Below, in pieces: positions 8,497 to 16,205 of a stretch of 52,160 bases of DNA. Where the stretch lies: contig JBCBVV010000046.1 in NCBI GenBank assembly GCA_039817415.1, forward strand, positions 1-52,160. Direction: 5' to 3'. Below the pieces are notes generated by a model. The model was not told the DNA's origin and did not search any database. It saw only the letters and a program-made list of their open reading frames with translations. Both the position numbers and the translations under genes were made by a program. The stretch's first letter is position 1. The number at the start of each line of letters is the position of its first letter. The stretch is from JALEFZ01 sp039817415. GTDB taxonomy: Bacteria; Bacteroidota; Bacteroidia; J057.

Positions 8497-8600
8497 AATT
8501 TATGTTGTTGGGAAGGGAAAATACAGCTTTTCGGCAAAGGGTGTAAATTGAAGAGACAAAATCGAGGAATTCTCCGGCAAACTTATCTTATTTTTCGTCC

Positions 8601-9428
8601 ATGGACGCATATGCAGAAATACCAATCATCATTCTTGGGTGTCCCCAAGACATCAAACAGTCTGCCCAAATCAGATGGGTCGAACAGGAATTGCTTCTCA
8701 TAGAGAAGTTACTTCTTCGTTATGCTGTCCTTGAGAGTTTCCAATTGGTTAAGTCATGGCCACTTAATGAATTCCCACTCAGCGATATCATTCAAGAATA
8801 CCGTTTCAATCCCAGCGTAAAAATGATCCATTTGGCAGGGATAAAAGGGGAGTCTTACGACAATGGTCTGGACAATGAGGTTACGTTGGCTTCCTATATT
8901 GGTCAGTTTCCCTATTTACAGGCACTTTACGTAAGTGGATTTGGTGGACCCGAATTGCTAGATGCCATGTTGACGAGGGATATTCCTGCTATTATCATGA
9001 CTGAGACACAACAGAGCAAACAGTTTTCGAGGGAAATGGCTCATGTGTTTTATTCAGAACTGGGAAAAGGCCTAAGTTTAGAGTCTGCCCTCATTCAAGT
9101 AAGAGAAAATTATCCGGGGCGATTTAATTTAACTCCAGTTGAATATGACATTGATAAGAATGCGTTTAACTGGTCGGGAAAATCCCTACACTTCAAACAA
9201 AACAAGGTTAACTGGGGTGCCTATGCGTTAGAAAACCGGGCAGACCTACAGTGGCACTTACCCATCCCACCTGTACGATCAGAGGACGATATTGCCCTTG
9301 GAGGAGGGCAAGAAAAACAAAGAAGAGTCCGAAGAATTGGATTAGGAATTTTATCATTTGCGATGCTTGGCCTCTTAATTTTGAGCCTTTGGCAGGCAAT
9401 TCAGGCAACTGACACATCCCTTTTTTGA
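8601..9428 (+). CDS. Tail-anchored pseudo-CHAT (caspase-like) protein, first of a tandem pair
   Basis: 275 residues. Residues 7-210 follow the plan of bacterial CHAT domains: a beta strand with IHLAG (76-80) where active members read FHfgGH, a segment LASYIGQFPYLQALYVSGFGG (97-116) where active members read LVFLNGCST, then DIPAIIMTETQ (127-137), FYSELGKGLSLESALIQVR (150-168) and a late WGAYAL (205-210). The catalytic His position is Ile81 and the catalytic Cys position is Phe114, so it should be proteolytically dead. A basic stretch (239-245) precedes one membrane helix (246-265) and a short tail: tail-anchored with the domain in the cytoplasm. No signal peptide. The next gene is a diverged copy 32 nt downstream. 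Fold assignment is by eye; confident about CHAT-like, less about role. Confidence 0.7.
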   Translation: MDAYAEIPIIILGCPQDIKQSAQIRWVEQELLLIEKLLLRYAVLESFQLVKSWPLNEFPLSDIIQEYRFNPSVKMIHLAGIKGESYDNGLDNEVTLASYIGQFPYLQALYVSGFGGPELLDAMLTRDIPAIIMTETQQSKQFSREMAHVFYSELGKGLSLESALIQVRENYPGRFNLTPVEYDIDKNAFNWSGKSLHFKQNKVNWGAYALENRADLQWHLPIPPVRSEDDIALGGGQEKQRRVRRIGLGILSFAMLGLLILSLWQAIQATDTSLF

Positions 9429-9460
9429 TTTAAAAGCCAAATAATTTAAGTTTTAAATTA

Positions 9461-10372
9461 ATGGAGATAAAGTTCTTTTCTCCAAATGGGATTTCTATTC
9501 CAAACCCAACTTGTAATCCAAACATCATGCTTCCGTTTCATGGGAAGCCTGCGATCTTTCTGACTCAACTACTTGACCCGCAAACTGGTCTGATCAGTAA
9601 GCAACAGGCACAAAAACTTAAATCACTTGCCTCCTTTATAGAGGGAACCGAAGATTCGTCTTTGCTCAAATCTATTCTTCAAGGTGAACATACATTTCGG
9701 GATTACCTATCCAAACTACAGACATTTGGCCTCCACAGGAAAGTTTGGATTCTCCACCTTCAGGGTAATGCTCAGGAAGGACTCTTTATCAATTATGACA
9801 AGGAGAACATTCAGTTAGATCAGGAAAGGATGACGGAACTCATCCATTCTTTACCCGAACTAAAATTGATCTTTATCCAAGGACAAGTTAGTTCCACCCT
9901 CTTAGAATCCTTACTAAAAACTGATATCTCTGCCGTTATTTGCTCTTCAGAAGAAATTTTGGATGAGGATTGGGAGAAGATAAGCCGTGAATTCTACGGT
10001 AAAATGAGTGAGGGATATTCAATCAAGGATTCATTTGAAGAGATTTCGGCTAATTTCCCTTCATTTCGATTACAGGAGGCCTTTTATTCGATAGACCACG
10101 ACAAAGTTCAGTGGACCAATCGAGAAAAGAAGGGAGTCCCTTCAGGCATGTACTTCTTCAAGGAAAACTACTCCAAGTTACGCAAGCGTGTATTACGACC
10201 AGGGCAGCTTTCACTACCAGTTGGAAATACGCCTCGTATTCCAGCTAAAAAGAAGGCCATGAATGCTACCTTCACATTAGCAACTGTTCTCTTATTAGGG
10301 TTTCTCGCCTGTTGCATTGCCTTCTTTACCATTGGACCAGAACAAATTAGCCTAATGATCTCAGCTAGGTAA
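9461..10372 (+). CDS. Tail-anchored pseudo-CHAT (caspase-like) protein, second of a tandem pair
   Basis: 303 residues, paralogous to the previous gene: VWILHLQGNAQEG (95-107) aligns with VKMIHLAGIKGES, LPELKLIFIQGQ (131-142) with FPYLQALYVSGF, TDISAVICSSE (154-164) with RDIPAIIMTET, and REFYGKMSEGYSIKDSFEEI (176-195) with the matching helix. Catalytic His is Asn103 and catalytic Cys is Gln142, so this copy is also inactive by sequence, through different substitutions. A basic linker (KKK 263-265) precedes one C-terminal membrane helix (269-291). Spacing of 32 nt means co-transcription with the first copy. The parallel loss of catalysis and retention of the anchor suggest a structural or sensing role, possibly a heterodimer on the membrane. 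That is inference. Confidence 0.68.
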   Translation: MEIKFFSPNGISIPNPTCNPNIMLPFHGKPAIFLTQLLDPQTGLISKQQAQKLKSLASFIEGTEDSSLLKSILQGEHTFRDYLSKLQTFGLHRKVWILHLQGNAQEGLFINYDKENIQLDQERMTELIHSLPELKLIFIQGQVSSTLLESLLKTDISAVICSSEEILDEDWEKISREFYGKMSEGYSIKDSFEEISANFPSFRLQEAFYSIDHDKVQWTNREKKGVPSGMYFFKENYSKLRKRVLRPGQLSLPVGNTPRIPAKKKAMNATFTLATVLLLGFLACCIAFFTIGPEQISLMISAR

Positions 10373-10389
10373 ATAAGATGAAAAGTCCA

Positions 10390-10411
10390 CCACCAGGATT
10401 GCTCCTGGTGG
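10390..10411. terminator. Hairpin between the convergent pseudo-CHAT and RecQ-tail gene pairs
   Basis: Perfect 9-bp stem (ccaccagga 10390-10398, tcctggtgg 10403-10411) with a TTGC loop in the 69-nt gap between two converging genes. T or A runs next to it are short, so termination may be partial. Probably serves both directions. Confidence 0.65.
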
Positions 10412-10441
10412 CTTCTATACAAGAACCTAAACAAAAATCCA

Positions 10442-11380
10442 TTAAGCTTGTGCTTCCTCGGGTCTAGTAGCATATAACTTTCCCAGTTTCAGAAAGTAAC
10501 TATCTACCCCAAGACTTTTCTGAGCCGTATCAAGGCTTTTATCAGAAGCAGAGGAGAAATATCCTGATACTTTGATTAGAATATTCGAATCTATTTCCAA
10601 GGCAATCCACGGGATGAGGTTGATTTCTTTTGCCTCATGCAACACCAGGAGAAAATCTACCACTTTGTCCACCTTCAATTTCCTCCTTCTGGCCATTTCC
10701 TCTAGGCTAATGCCTCCTTCAAATAATTCTTTTACTTTTCTATGAGAAGGGGAATAAGCTTTTCGAAAGAGGCCATTTTCTTCGTCAATTTCCTTTTTGG
10801 CCAGAATATCCATCACTATGTCCAGGATTTCCTGTAACTCATGCTCTTCTAATAAGTTGAATCCCTTAATAGCTTTTAATTGAGCCATATTGGAGGGAAG
10901 ATTGGTTACGATTCTGCTTAAGGTGTAATTGGTAAAAATCTGGTAGGGAAACTTTTCAAACTCCTCTGCCATGTCCTTTCGCCACTGTCGAAGCTTCTGT
11001 TTAAGCTGAATCTCATACCAGGCCTTATATAACTGCCCCTTCTCTACAATAATCTCTTGTGGGTCTGAAAGATAGGCTTCTCCCAACTGACTTATTTTAA
11101 GTGTGCCATAGACTTCATCCATGACATGAATGAAACCGAGCGAGACCAAGTGGAATATGATATCCTCAAGGTGAGATTCAAACATATCCTCCAGATTTCC
11201 GAAAGTCTCAAGTTGTCTGTGAATGTCTAGTTTCAATCCATATTGATCATTGCCACTCACGATGCGAGCAATATAGGAGGAGGAATAGGCCTTATCCATC
11301 AACAAAATTGTCTTCAGGATACAAGTCGCCTGTTCACGCAGGTCGATCTCCTGCTGAAGGGGGGTTGTGCTGTTTGTCAT
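10442..11380 (-). CDS. Helicase-less RecQ C-terminal protein (RQC-HRDC-HTH_40), second of a tandem pair
   Basis: 312 residues from the ATG at 11380; an in-frame ATG at 11446 exists, but the 22 residues it would add match nothing in the paralogue. Domains in order: a winged-helix RQC segment (YIARIVSGNDQYGLKLD... with TFGNLEDM), an HRDC domain (ending FTNYTLSRIVTNLPSNMAQL and KAIKGFNLLEEHELQEIL), and a C-terminal HTH_40 segment (ISLEEMARRRKLKVDKVVDF). These are the last three parts of a Bacteroidota RecQ in the same order, but there is no DEAH helicase core and no Cys cluster. Probably a DNA-binding protein. Downstream of its paralogue by 134 nt, same strand, so a likely operon. Confidence 0.75.
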   Translation of the reverse strand: MTNSTTPLQQEIDLREQATCILKTILLMDKAYSSSYIARIVSGNDQYGLKLDIHRQLETFGNLEDMFESHLEDIIFHLVSLGFIHVMDEVYGTLKISQLGEAYLSDPQEIIVEKGQLYKAWYEIQLKQKLRQWRKDMAEEFEKFPYQIFTNYTLSRIVTNLPSNMAQLKAIKGFNLLEEHELQEILDIVMDILAKKEIDEENGLFRKAYSPSHRKVKELFEGGISLEEMARRRKLKVDKVVDFLLVLHEAKEINLIPWIALEIDSNILIKVSGYFSSASDKSLDTAQKSLGVDSYFLKLGKLYATRPEEAQA

Positions 11381-11514
11381 AAAAAATAGGTTAGAAAAAA
11401 TGGGGGCCCGGACGTGAATAGACGCTTCAGTTAGGGAGTCTGTCATTCATGGTTAGAAGCTAGCCCGAAGCCCCGCATATTGAATAAAGTAGGTTTACAA
11501 TGTTGGAAGCACCT

Positions 11515-12483
11515 TTAGGATGCTTTCTCTAAGAGGTTGTTTTCCCATGGATCATCACATATATAGGCTTTGGAAACATAGAGTCTACACATTCTCAGGG
11601 TTTCATAAGAAATCCCAAGCTCCTGAAAAGCTACTTTCATCCGTGCATCCTCATGCTTTCTGAAATAGCTAGCTCCTTCTTCCAAGATGGCTGGAGGCAC
11701 CTCTTTTTTAATCATGGGTTTCAAATCCAGAAGCTTTGCCTCGTGGAGATCAGCAAGCATTTTCTTAATAGTTGAAGGTTTTACTTCCCTTCTAATCGCC
11801 ATTTCTTCTATATTCCAGCCAGCCATGTACATGCATTTTACATCCTGATAGCTCGGTCTATGAACAATAGCTTCCAGGTGTTCCTTCCTTTCAAGCTGTT
11901 GTTTTGCCTTAACTTCTTTGATGATTTTCAGGATTCCAGCACCATAACGGTTTATCCTGAAATCACCCATTCCTGGAATTTCCTTTAATGAGGAAATGCT
12001 GGTAGGCTGTCTGAAAGTCAATTCGTCCAGCGTATGATCCGTAAAAACCATATAGGGGGGATGGCCTTCACCTTGGCTTATCATCTTTCTTAAATTCCTA
12101 AGACGCGACATGATGTCCCTTTCAAATCTATTTCTGGAAAGCTGTCTTGGATAGACCAAAATGGGAAAAGGTGAGCGAAGGAAATCACGTCCTTTTTCAT
12201 CAATGACCAAGCTCCCATTTTTGGGGCTGAGGCGTTTCAGAAATTCTCTTTCCATCATAAATCTGAAAAGAAGGCGGAGTCTATCAGGGTCCTTATCACC
12301 TAGTGTTCCATGGCTTTCAAGCTCCTTATCCTTGGCGGATTTTTTGCCTTGAGCTCGTACTCCTTTTAGAATTCGGATGAGATAAGAGGGTGTAAGGGGC
12401 CGGCCTAATTCCTGAAGAACATTGCAGACGTGCCACACCTCTTCCTGGACATCCTGCATGCCTAACTGTGTTTGTTTTTCCAT
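11515..12483 (-). CDS. Helicase-less RecQ C-terminal protein (RQC-HRDC-HTH_40), first of a tandem pair
   Basis: 322 residues. RQC winged helix about 11-104 (YLIRILKGVRAQGKKSAKDK, then ELESHGTLGDK, close to the RecQ YIIDVLRG...HDQLSTYGIG pattern), HRDC about 118-192 (LRNLRKMIS...PPYMVFTDHTLDEL, PTSISSLKEIPGMGDFRI, RYGAGILKII, nearly the E. coli RecQ HRDC wording) and HTH_40 about 209-322 (IEEMAIRREVKPSTIKKML). It begins where the RecQ zinc domain would end, so the helicase and zinc ligands are absent rather than mutated, and no helicase remnant lies upstream (the next gene is a MATE exporter 196 nt away). Likely binds structured or nicked DNA without unwinding it. Paralogue of the gene at 10442. 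Confidence 0.78.
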   Translation of the reverse strand: MEKQTQLGMQDVQEEVWHVCNVLQELGRPLTPSYLIRILKGVRAQGKKSAKDKELESHGTLGDKDPDRLRLLFRFMMEREFLKRLSPKNGSLVIDEKGRDFLRSPFPILVYPRQLSRNRFERDIMSRLRNLRKMISQGEGHPPYMVFTDHTLDELTFRQPTSISSLKEIPGMGDFRINRYGAGILKIIKEVKAKQQLERKEHLEAIVHRPSYQDVKCMYMAGWNIEEMAIRREVKPSTIKKMLADLHEAKLLDLKPMIKKEVPPAILEEGASYFRKHEDARMKVAFQELGISYETLRMCRLYVSKAYICDDPWENNLLEKAS

Positions 12484-12679
12484 GTTGTTGTGCTTTGTCT
12501 TTCAAGTATCTCGTTAATTCTTCATTGCTCAATGGAAAAAAAACAGCTTTGTACAGGCTAGGAATACATGAATAGATCTTCATAATTCCTTTCCAAAAAA
12601 ACTTAACTGACTATAAATCAAAGTAATAAAGAAAGGAAGAATTGTGATTCTGGTAAACAACAATAGGCAATTAGAATGG

Positions 12680-13981
12680 CTAGTTTTCTTCCACCTTGAT
12701 ATATCGAGGAAGGTTAATCCAGAGAGAAACAGCTCGAGCTAGCATAAATAGTGTCATGGACAACCACAAAGCATGGTTCCCAAATACTTCCTTACCGAAA
12801 TAGAGGGCTGGTAGAAAGAAAACAAAGGTGGAAATAAGCATCATATTCCGCATGGGGGCTGAAGCTGTCGCTCCCAAAAATACCCCATCCAACATAAAGG
12901 CAAGTGAAGCTAGCAGGGGGATAACAAATTGCCAAGGGAGATAAGTTAAGGCTGTCGAAATTACCTCTGGCTGATCTGTAAAAAATGAAATCATATATTC
13001 TCCAGCCACAAGATAGATAAGGGAAAAAATCAGCCCAAGCCCTATTCCCCATTGGAACAACCCTTTAAGGGAAGATTTCAATTTTTCCTGCTGTTTTTCT
13101 CCCATGAATCGCCCAACTAAGCTCTCAGCCGCAAAAGCAAAACCATCAACCCCATAAGCCATTAAATCCAGAAACTGCCTTAATACCTGGTTGGAAGCAA
13201 GGATGATGGCGCCAAAAGAAGCAGACTCCACTGTAAAAACAGCAAATACGAAAATGAGGCAAAGCGTACGGATGAATATGTCCCCATTTACGGAGAAGAA
13301 CCTTTTGAGAGATTCAAGGTCCCATAATTCTTGGAAGCTTGGCCATTGGAATTCCTTCGCATAGGAAAGGAAGAAAAGCCCCAAAGCGATCAATAGTGAA
13401 ATATATTGACTGAGGACTGTCGCCCATGCCACTCCTTCAATTCCCCATTCCATCCCAATGACAAACCATACACTAAACCCAATATTGGCAAGGTTACCCA
13501 AGACTGATATGATCAAGGGATATCGTGCATTTTGAAGGCCAAGGAACCACCCATTAAAGGCATAAAGAGAAATGGTAGCTGGAGCAGCCCAAATGCGAAC
13601 AAAAAAGTACAGCTCTGCATAATGAAGAAGATTTCCCTGCTCTGGAAAGAAGGAAAAGGCGAATCGACCGATAGCAGACTGAAATATGATAAAGACCAAA
13701 GCCGCAAACACAGCCACCATCAAAGCATGTGTCAGAATCAGGTTTTGCTTCTTTTTATCCCCTTCTCCAAAAGCATGTGCGGCCAAACCAGTCGTTCCCA
13801 TTCGAAGGAATCCCAGACCCCAATAGAGGAAGTTGAATATCGTTCCTCCAATACCCACCGCACCCAAAAACAAGGGAGAATCCATGTGCCCCATCAAAGC
13901 TGTGTCTACCATACCCAGTAGAGGAATGGAAAGGTTCGACAAAATATTTGGAATGGCTAGACGAAGGATGGTTTTGTTCAT
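12680..13981 (-). CDS. MATE family efflux transporter (DinF-like)
   Basis: 433 residues with about twelve membrane helices in two similar halves. The start MNKTILRLAIPNILSNLSIPLLG and the segment MGHMDSPLFLGAVGIGG are the usual N-terminal MATE wording (VDTALMGHL), and FLGLQNARYPLIISVLGNLANI is the hallmark of the first half. Exports drugs or cationic/aromatic compounds using an ion gradient; the DinF branch is not substrate-specific by sequence. A promoter-like element lies just upstream at 14003-14031. Upstream of the RecQ-tail genes on the same strand but separated by 196 nt. Confidence 0.92.
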   Translation of the reverse strand: MNKTILRLAIPNILSNLSIPLLGMVDTALMGHMDSPLFLGAVGIGGTIFNFLYWGLGFLRMGTTGLAAHAFGEGDKKKQNLILTHALMVAVFAALVFIIFQSAIGRFAFSFFPEQGNLLHYAELYFFVRIWAAPATISLYAFNGWFLGLQNARYPLIISVLGNLANIGFSVWFVIGMEWGIEGVAWATVLSQYISLLIALGLFFLSYAKEFQWPSFQELWDLESLKRFFSVNGDIFIRTLCLIFVFAVFTVESASFGAIILASNQVLRQFLDLMAYGVDGFAFAAESLVGRFMGEKQQEKLKSSLKGLFQWGIGLGLIFSLIYLVAGEYMISFFTDQPEVISTALTYLPWQFVIPLLASLAFMLDGVFLGATASAPMRNMMLISTFVFFLPALYFGKEVFGNHALWLSMTLFMLARAVSLWINLPRYIKVEEN

Positions 13982-14002
13982 AGACCTATTTCAATCTGAT
14001 CC

Positions 14003-14031
14003 CAAAGGTAGTAGAAAGGTCTCAGCGCCAA
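14003..14031 (-). promoter_or_regulatory. Bacteroidota-type promoter of the MATE gene
   Basis: On the minus strand, TACCTTTG (complement of 14003-14010) matches the -7 box TAnnTTTG, with TTG 18 nt upstream (14029-14031). The start codon at 13981 would be about 17 nt from the predicted transcription start. The spacer is one base shorter than the usual 19-21. Confidence 0.55.
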
Positions 14032-14086
14032 AAAATCCTCTTGGGAAAATTGTATATTGCTTTATTGACTCGCTAACCTACTACTC

Positions 14087-14920
14087 ATGCAGCATAATAC
14101 GCTCACCCTTAACAGGGATGGACACGATTATCACGTTGACTTTTGGAAGCCCGAATCCACTAAGGCAGTTCTCGTACTTATTCACGGCCATTCAGAATAT
14201 TCCAAAAGATATCAGCATGTGGCCGAATACCTCAATCAAGAAAACATCGCCGTAATTGCCCCAGACCTTTTTGGGCATGGGAAATCTGCTGGAAAAAGAG
14301 GCCATGTCCCTTCTTATGATGTGTACTTGGATAGTGTGGAAGAGGCTATCGCCTTCGCCAAAAAGGAATTCCCAGATTTGACACCCTTCGTTTATGGCCA
14401 TTCTATGGGAGGAAATATTGTTGCCTCCCTTGCAATGAAGCGCCATCCTGACGTAAAAGGCGTGATTCTTAGTGCTCCTTGGCTACGTCTGGCATTTGAG
14501 CCATCCAAATTTCAATTGTGGCTGGCAAATACTGTCAAAGGCATCCTCCCTTCCCTGACTCAGCCTGCAAAACTTGATGCAAATGGACTATCCAGAGACG
14601 CGGACGTCGTCAAGGCTTATCAAGATGATCCCATGGTCCATGGCATGATCAGCCCTACGGCATTTTTAGGCTTAACGGAGCATGGAGAATGGCTGATCCA
14701 CAACAACAAAGATTGGTCATACCCTTTGTTACACTTCCACGGCACGGATGATCCCGTAACCTCTATGCCAGCGAGCAAGGAATTTTTCGACAACATTGAT
14801 GCAGAAGGCAAAGACCTCACCTTCAAAGCATGGGAAGGTTATCGGCATGAGGCCCATAATGATGTTGGGAAAGAAGAGGTCTTAGCGCATATCGCATCTT
14901 GGATCAATTCAAGATCCTAG
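14087..14920 (+). CDS. Alpha/beta hydrolase, monoacylglycerol lipase / lysophospholipase-like
   Basis: 277 residues without signal peptide. Nucleophile elbow GHSMGG (Ser106), acid in HGTDDPVTS (Asp222 probable), and a C-terminal His in YRHEAHND (254-257) give a complete catalytic triad. The oxyanion segment LIHGHSEYSKRY (31-42) and LFGHGKSAGKRG match the monoglyceride lipase / PldB branch (serine aminopeptidase S33 domain). Probably hydrolyses monoacylglycerol or lysophospholipids in the cytoplasm. Divergent from the MATE gene; aroE follows 63 nt later. Confidence 0.87.
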   Translation: MQHNTLTLNRDGHDYHVDFWKPESTKAVLVLIHGHSEYSKRYQHVAEYLNQENIAVIAPDLFGHGKSAGKRGHVPSYDVYLDSVEEAIAFAKKEFPDLTPFVYGHSMGGNIVASLAMKRHPDVKGVILSAPWLRLAFEPSKFQLWLANTVKGILPSLTQPAKLDANGLSRDADVVKAYQDDPMVHGMISPTAFLGLTEHGEWLIHNNKDWSYPLLHFHGTDDPVTSMPASKEFFDNIDAEGKDLTFKAWEGYRHEAHNDVGKEEVLAHIASWINSRS

Positions 14921-14983
14921 CGAACCATCTACATCCCAAGAAAATATGAGGGAAATCCAGAGCGGGTTTCCCTACATTTGTAT

Positions 14984-15754
14984 ATGAACTACACCTACGG
15001 TCTTATCGGAAAAGTCCTTGGATACAGTTTTTCAAAGGGATACTTCACAGAAAAGTTTAAAGAGCTAAAGCTCACGGCTGCATACGGCAACTTTGAGCTA
15101 GATGACATCTCAGACTTTCCACTCATGCTAAAGGACAATCCATCTCTCAGGGGATTGAACGTAACCATACCCTACAAGCAGGCGATCATGCCCTATTTGG
15201 ATGTCATTCTGCCAGAAGCACAAGCTATAGGGGCTGTAAACACAATCAAGATCACAGAAAAGGGGCTGTATGGATTCAACTCAGATGTTCATGGCTTTTC
15301 AAGTGATCTTAACATTTTATTGGGCGAAGAGATCGTTTCCCACGCAATGATTCTGGGAACAGGTGGCGCTTCTAGGGCAGTACATTATGCTTTTAAGCAA
15401 ATTCTCAAGGTACCCAACCTACTTTTTGTCTCCCGCAAAGGGGACAGATCTTTTTTAGGCGAAAGGGTTGTGTCTTATGACGACCTCCTGGAATTGCCTA
15501 AAGATTGGTTTGAAATGGTAGTCAACACGACTCCTCTAGGCACCTATCCAAATGTTGAGGAAGTAGTTGATATTCCTTTCGAGCGCTTTGCAGAACTTGG
15601 TTCATTTGCCTATGACCTTGTCTACAATCCATCAGAAACTGCCTTTATGAAAAAAGCCTCTCAATTTGGCGCCAAGGTAAGAAATGGCCATGGCATGCTA
15701 ATAGGGCAGGCCGAAAAATCCTGGGAATTTTGGCAAAGCTTCGAGCCAATTTAG
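14984..15754 (+). CDS. aroE: Shikimate dehydrogenase
   Basis: Reduces 3-dehydroshikimate with NADPH in aromatic amino acid synthesis. The ATG at 14984 starts MNYTYGLIGKVLGYSFSKGY, the Bacteroidota form of the N-terminal substrate site. NVTIPYKQ with its catalytic lysine, GAVNT, NSDVHGF and the nucleotide-binding GTGGASRAV are all seen; the C-terminal GHGMLIGQA segment is present too. 256 residues is normal. A TACATTTG match to the -7 promoter box ends at 14980, four bases before the ATG, but no good -33 partner is seen, so leaderless expression is only a possibility. Confidence 0.93.
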   Translation: MNYTYGLIGKVLGYSFSKGYFTEKFKELKLTAAYGNFELDDISDFPLMLKDNPSLRGLNVTIPYKQAIMPYLDVILPEAQAIGAVNTIKITEKGLYGFNSDVHGFSSDLNILLGEEIVSHAMILGTGGASRAVHYAFKQILKVPNLLFVSRKGDRSFLGERVVSYDDLLELPKDWFEMVVNTTPLGTYPNVEEVVDIPFERFAELGSFAYDLVYNPSETAFMKKASQFGAKVRNGHGMLIGQAEKSWEFWQSFEPI

Positions 15755-15834
15755 AATTTTCATATCTTTAGCTAGCACAATAAAATCACTGACCATCCGT
15801 CCCATTATTCAACTTTTGGAAATACAAATAGAAA

Positions 15835-16083
15835 ATGTTAATCCTTAGAATTTTATTTTTCGTTCTCATTTTCATGTTGATTTATCGCTTTTTAAGTAGA
15901 GGGATGTCAACAGGCGGCGGCGGTAGGCGACTTGATTTGAGCGGCGTTTTTTCCTCCACCAAAAGATGTCCTAGATGTGATGGAAAAGGATGGTGGCAAA
16001 ACACGAGAAACAGAGAAAAGTGTGAATGGTGTGAAGGAACAGGAAGGCTTCCCAAAGACTTCCCTACTGATCTCTATGATTAA
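15835..16083 (+). CDS. Small membrane-anchored protein with two CxxCxGxG zinc motifs
   Basis: 82 residues: an N-terminal membrane helix (1-19), a glycine/arginine linker, then two DnaJ-type repeats CPRCDGKG (45-52) and CEWCEGTG (63-70) that could together bind one zinc ion. No J domain is present. DnaJ central-domain repeats bind zinc and help hold unfolded protein; a free-standing pair on a membrane anchor is uncommon. Lies alone between aroE and the histidine kinase gene. No specific function recognised. Confidence 0.7.
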   Translation: MLILRILFFVLIFMLIYRFLSRGMSTGGGGRRLDLSGVFSSTKRCPRCDGKGWWQNTRNREKCEWCEGTGRLPKDFPTDLYD

Positions 16084-16205
16084 TCCCTATTTAAGTGTTA
16101 AAATGGAGTTAATTGCTCCCCAATACGCTCCATATTTCCCCAACAATCGTAATCTTTCTTAGGTTCTTGATTCTCAGCCTGATGTAAGGGTAACCAGAGA
16201 TCAAG

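Noticed and set aside
11380..11446. Longer RecQ-tail frame from 11446
   Set aside because: The added 22 residues do not match the paralogue or any RecQ tail.
12326..12583. Minus-strand frame overlapping the RecQ-tail start
   Set aside because: It mostly lies inside the RecQ-tail gene in another frame and has no recognisable protein features.
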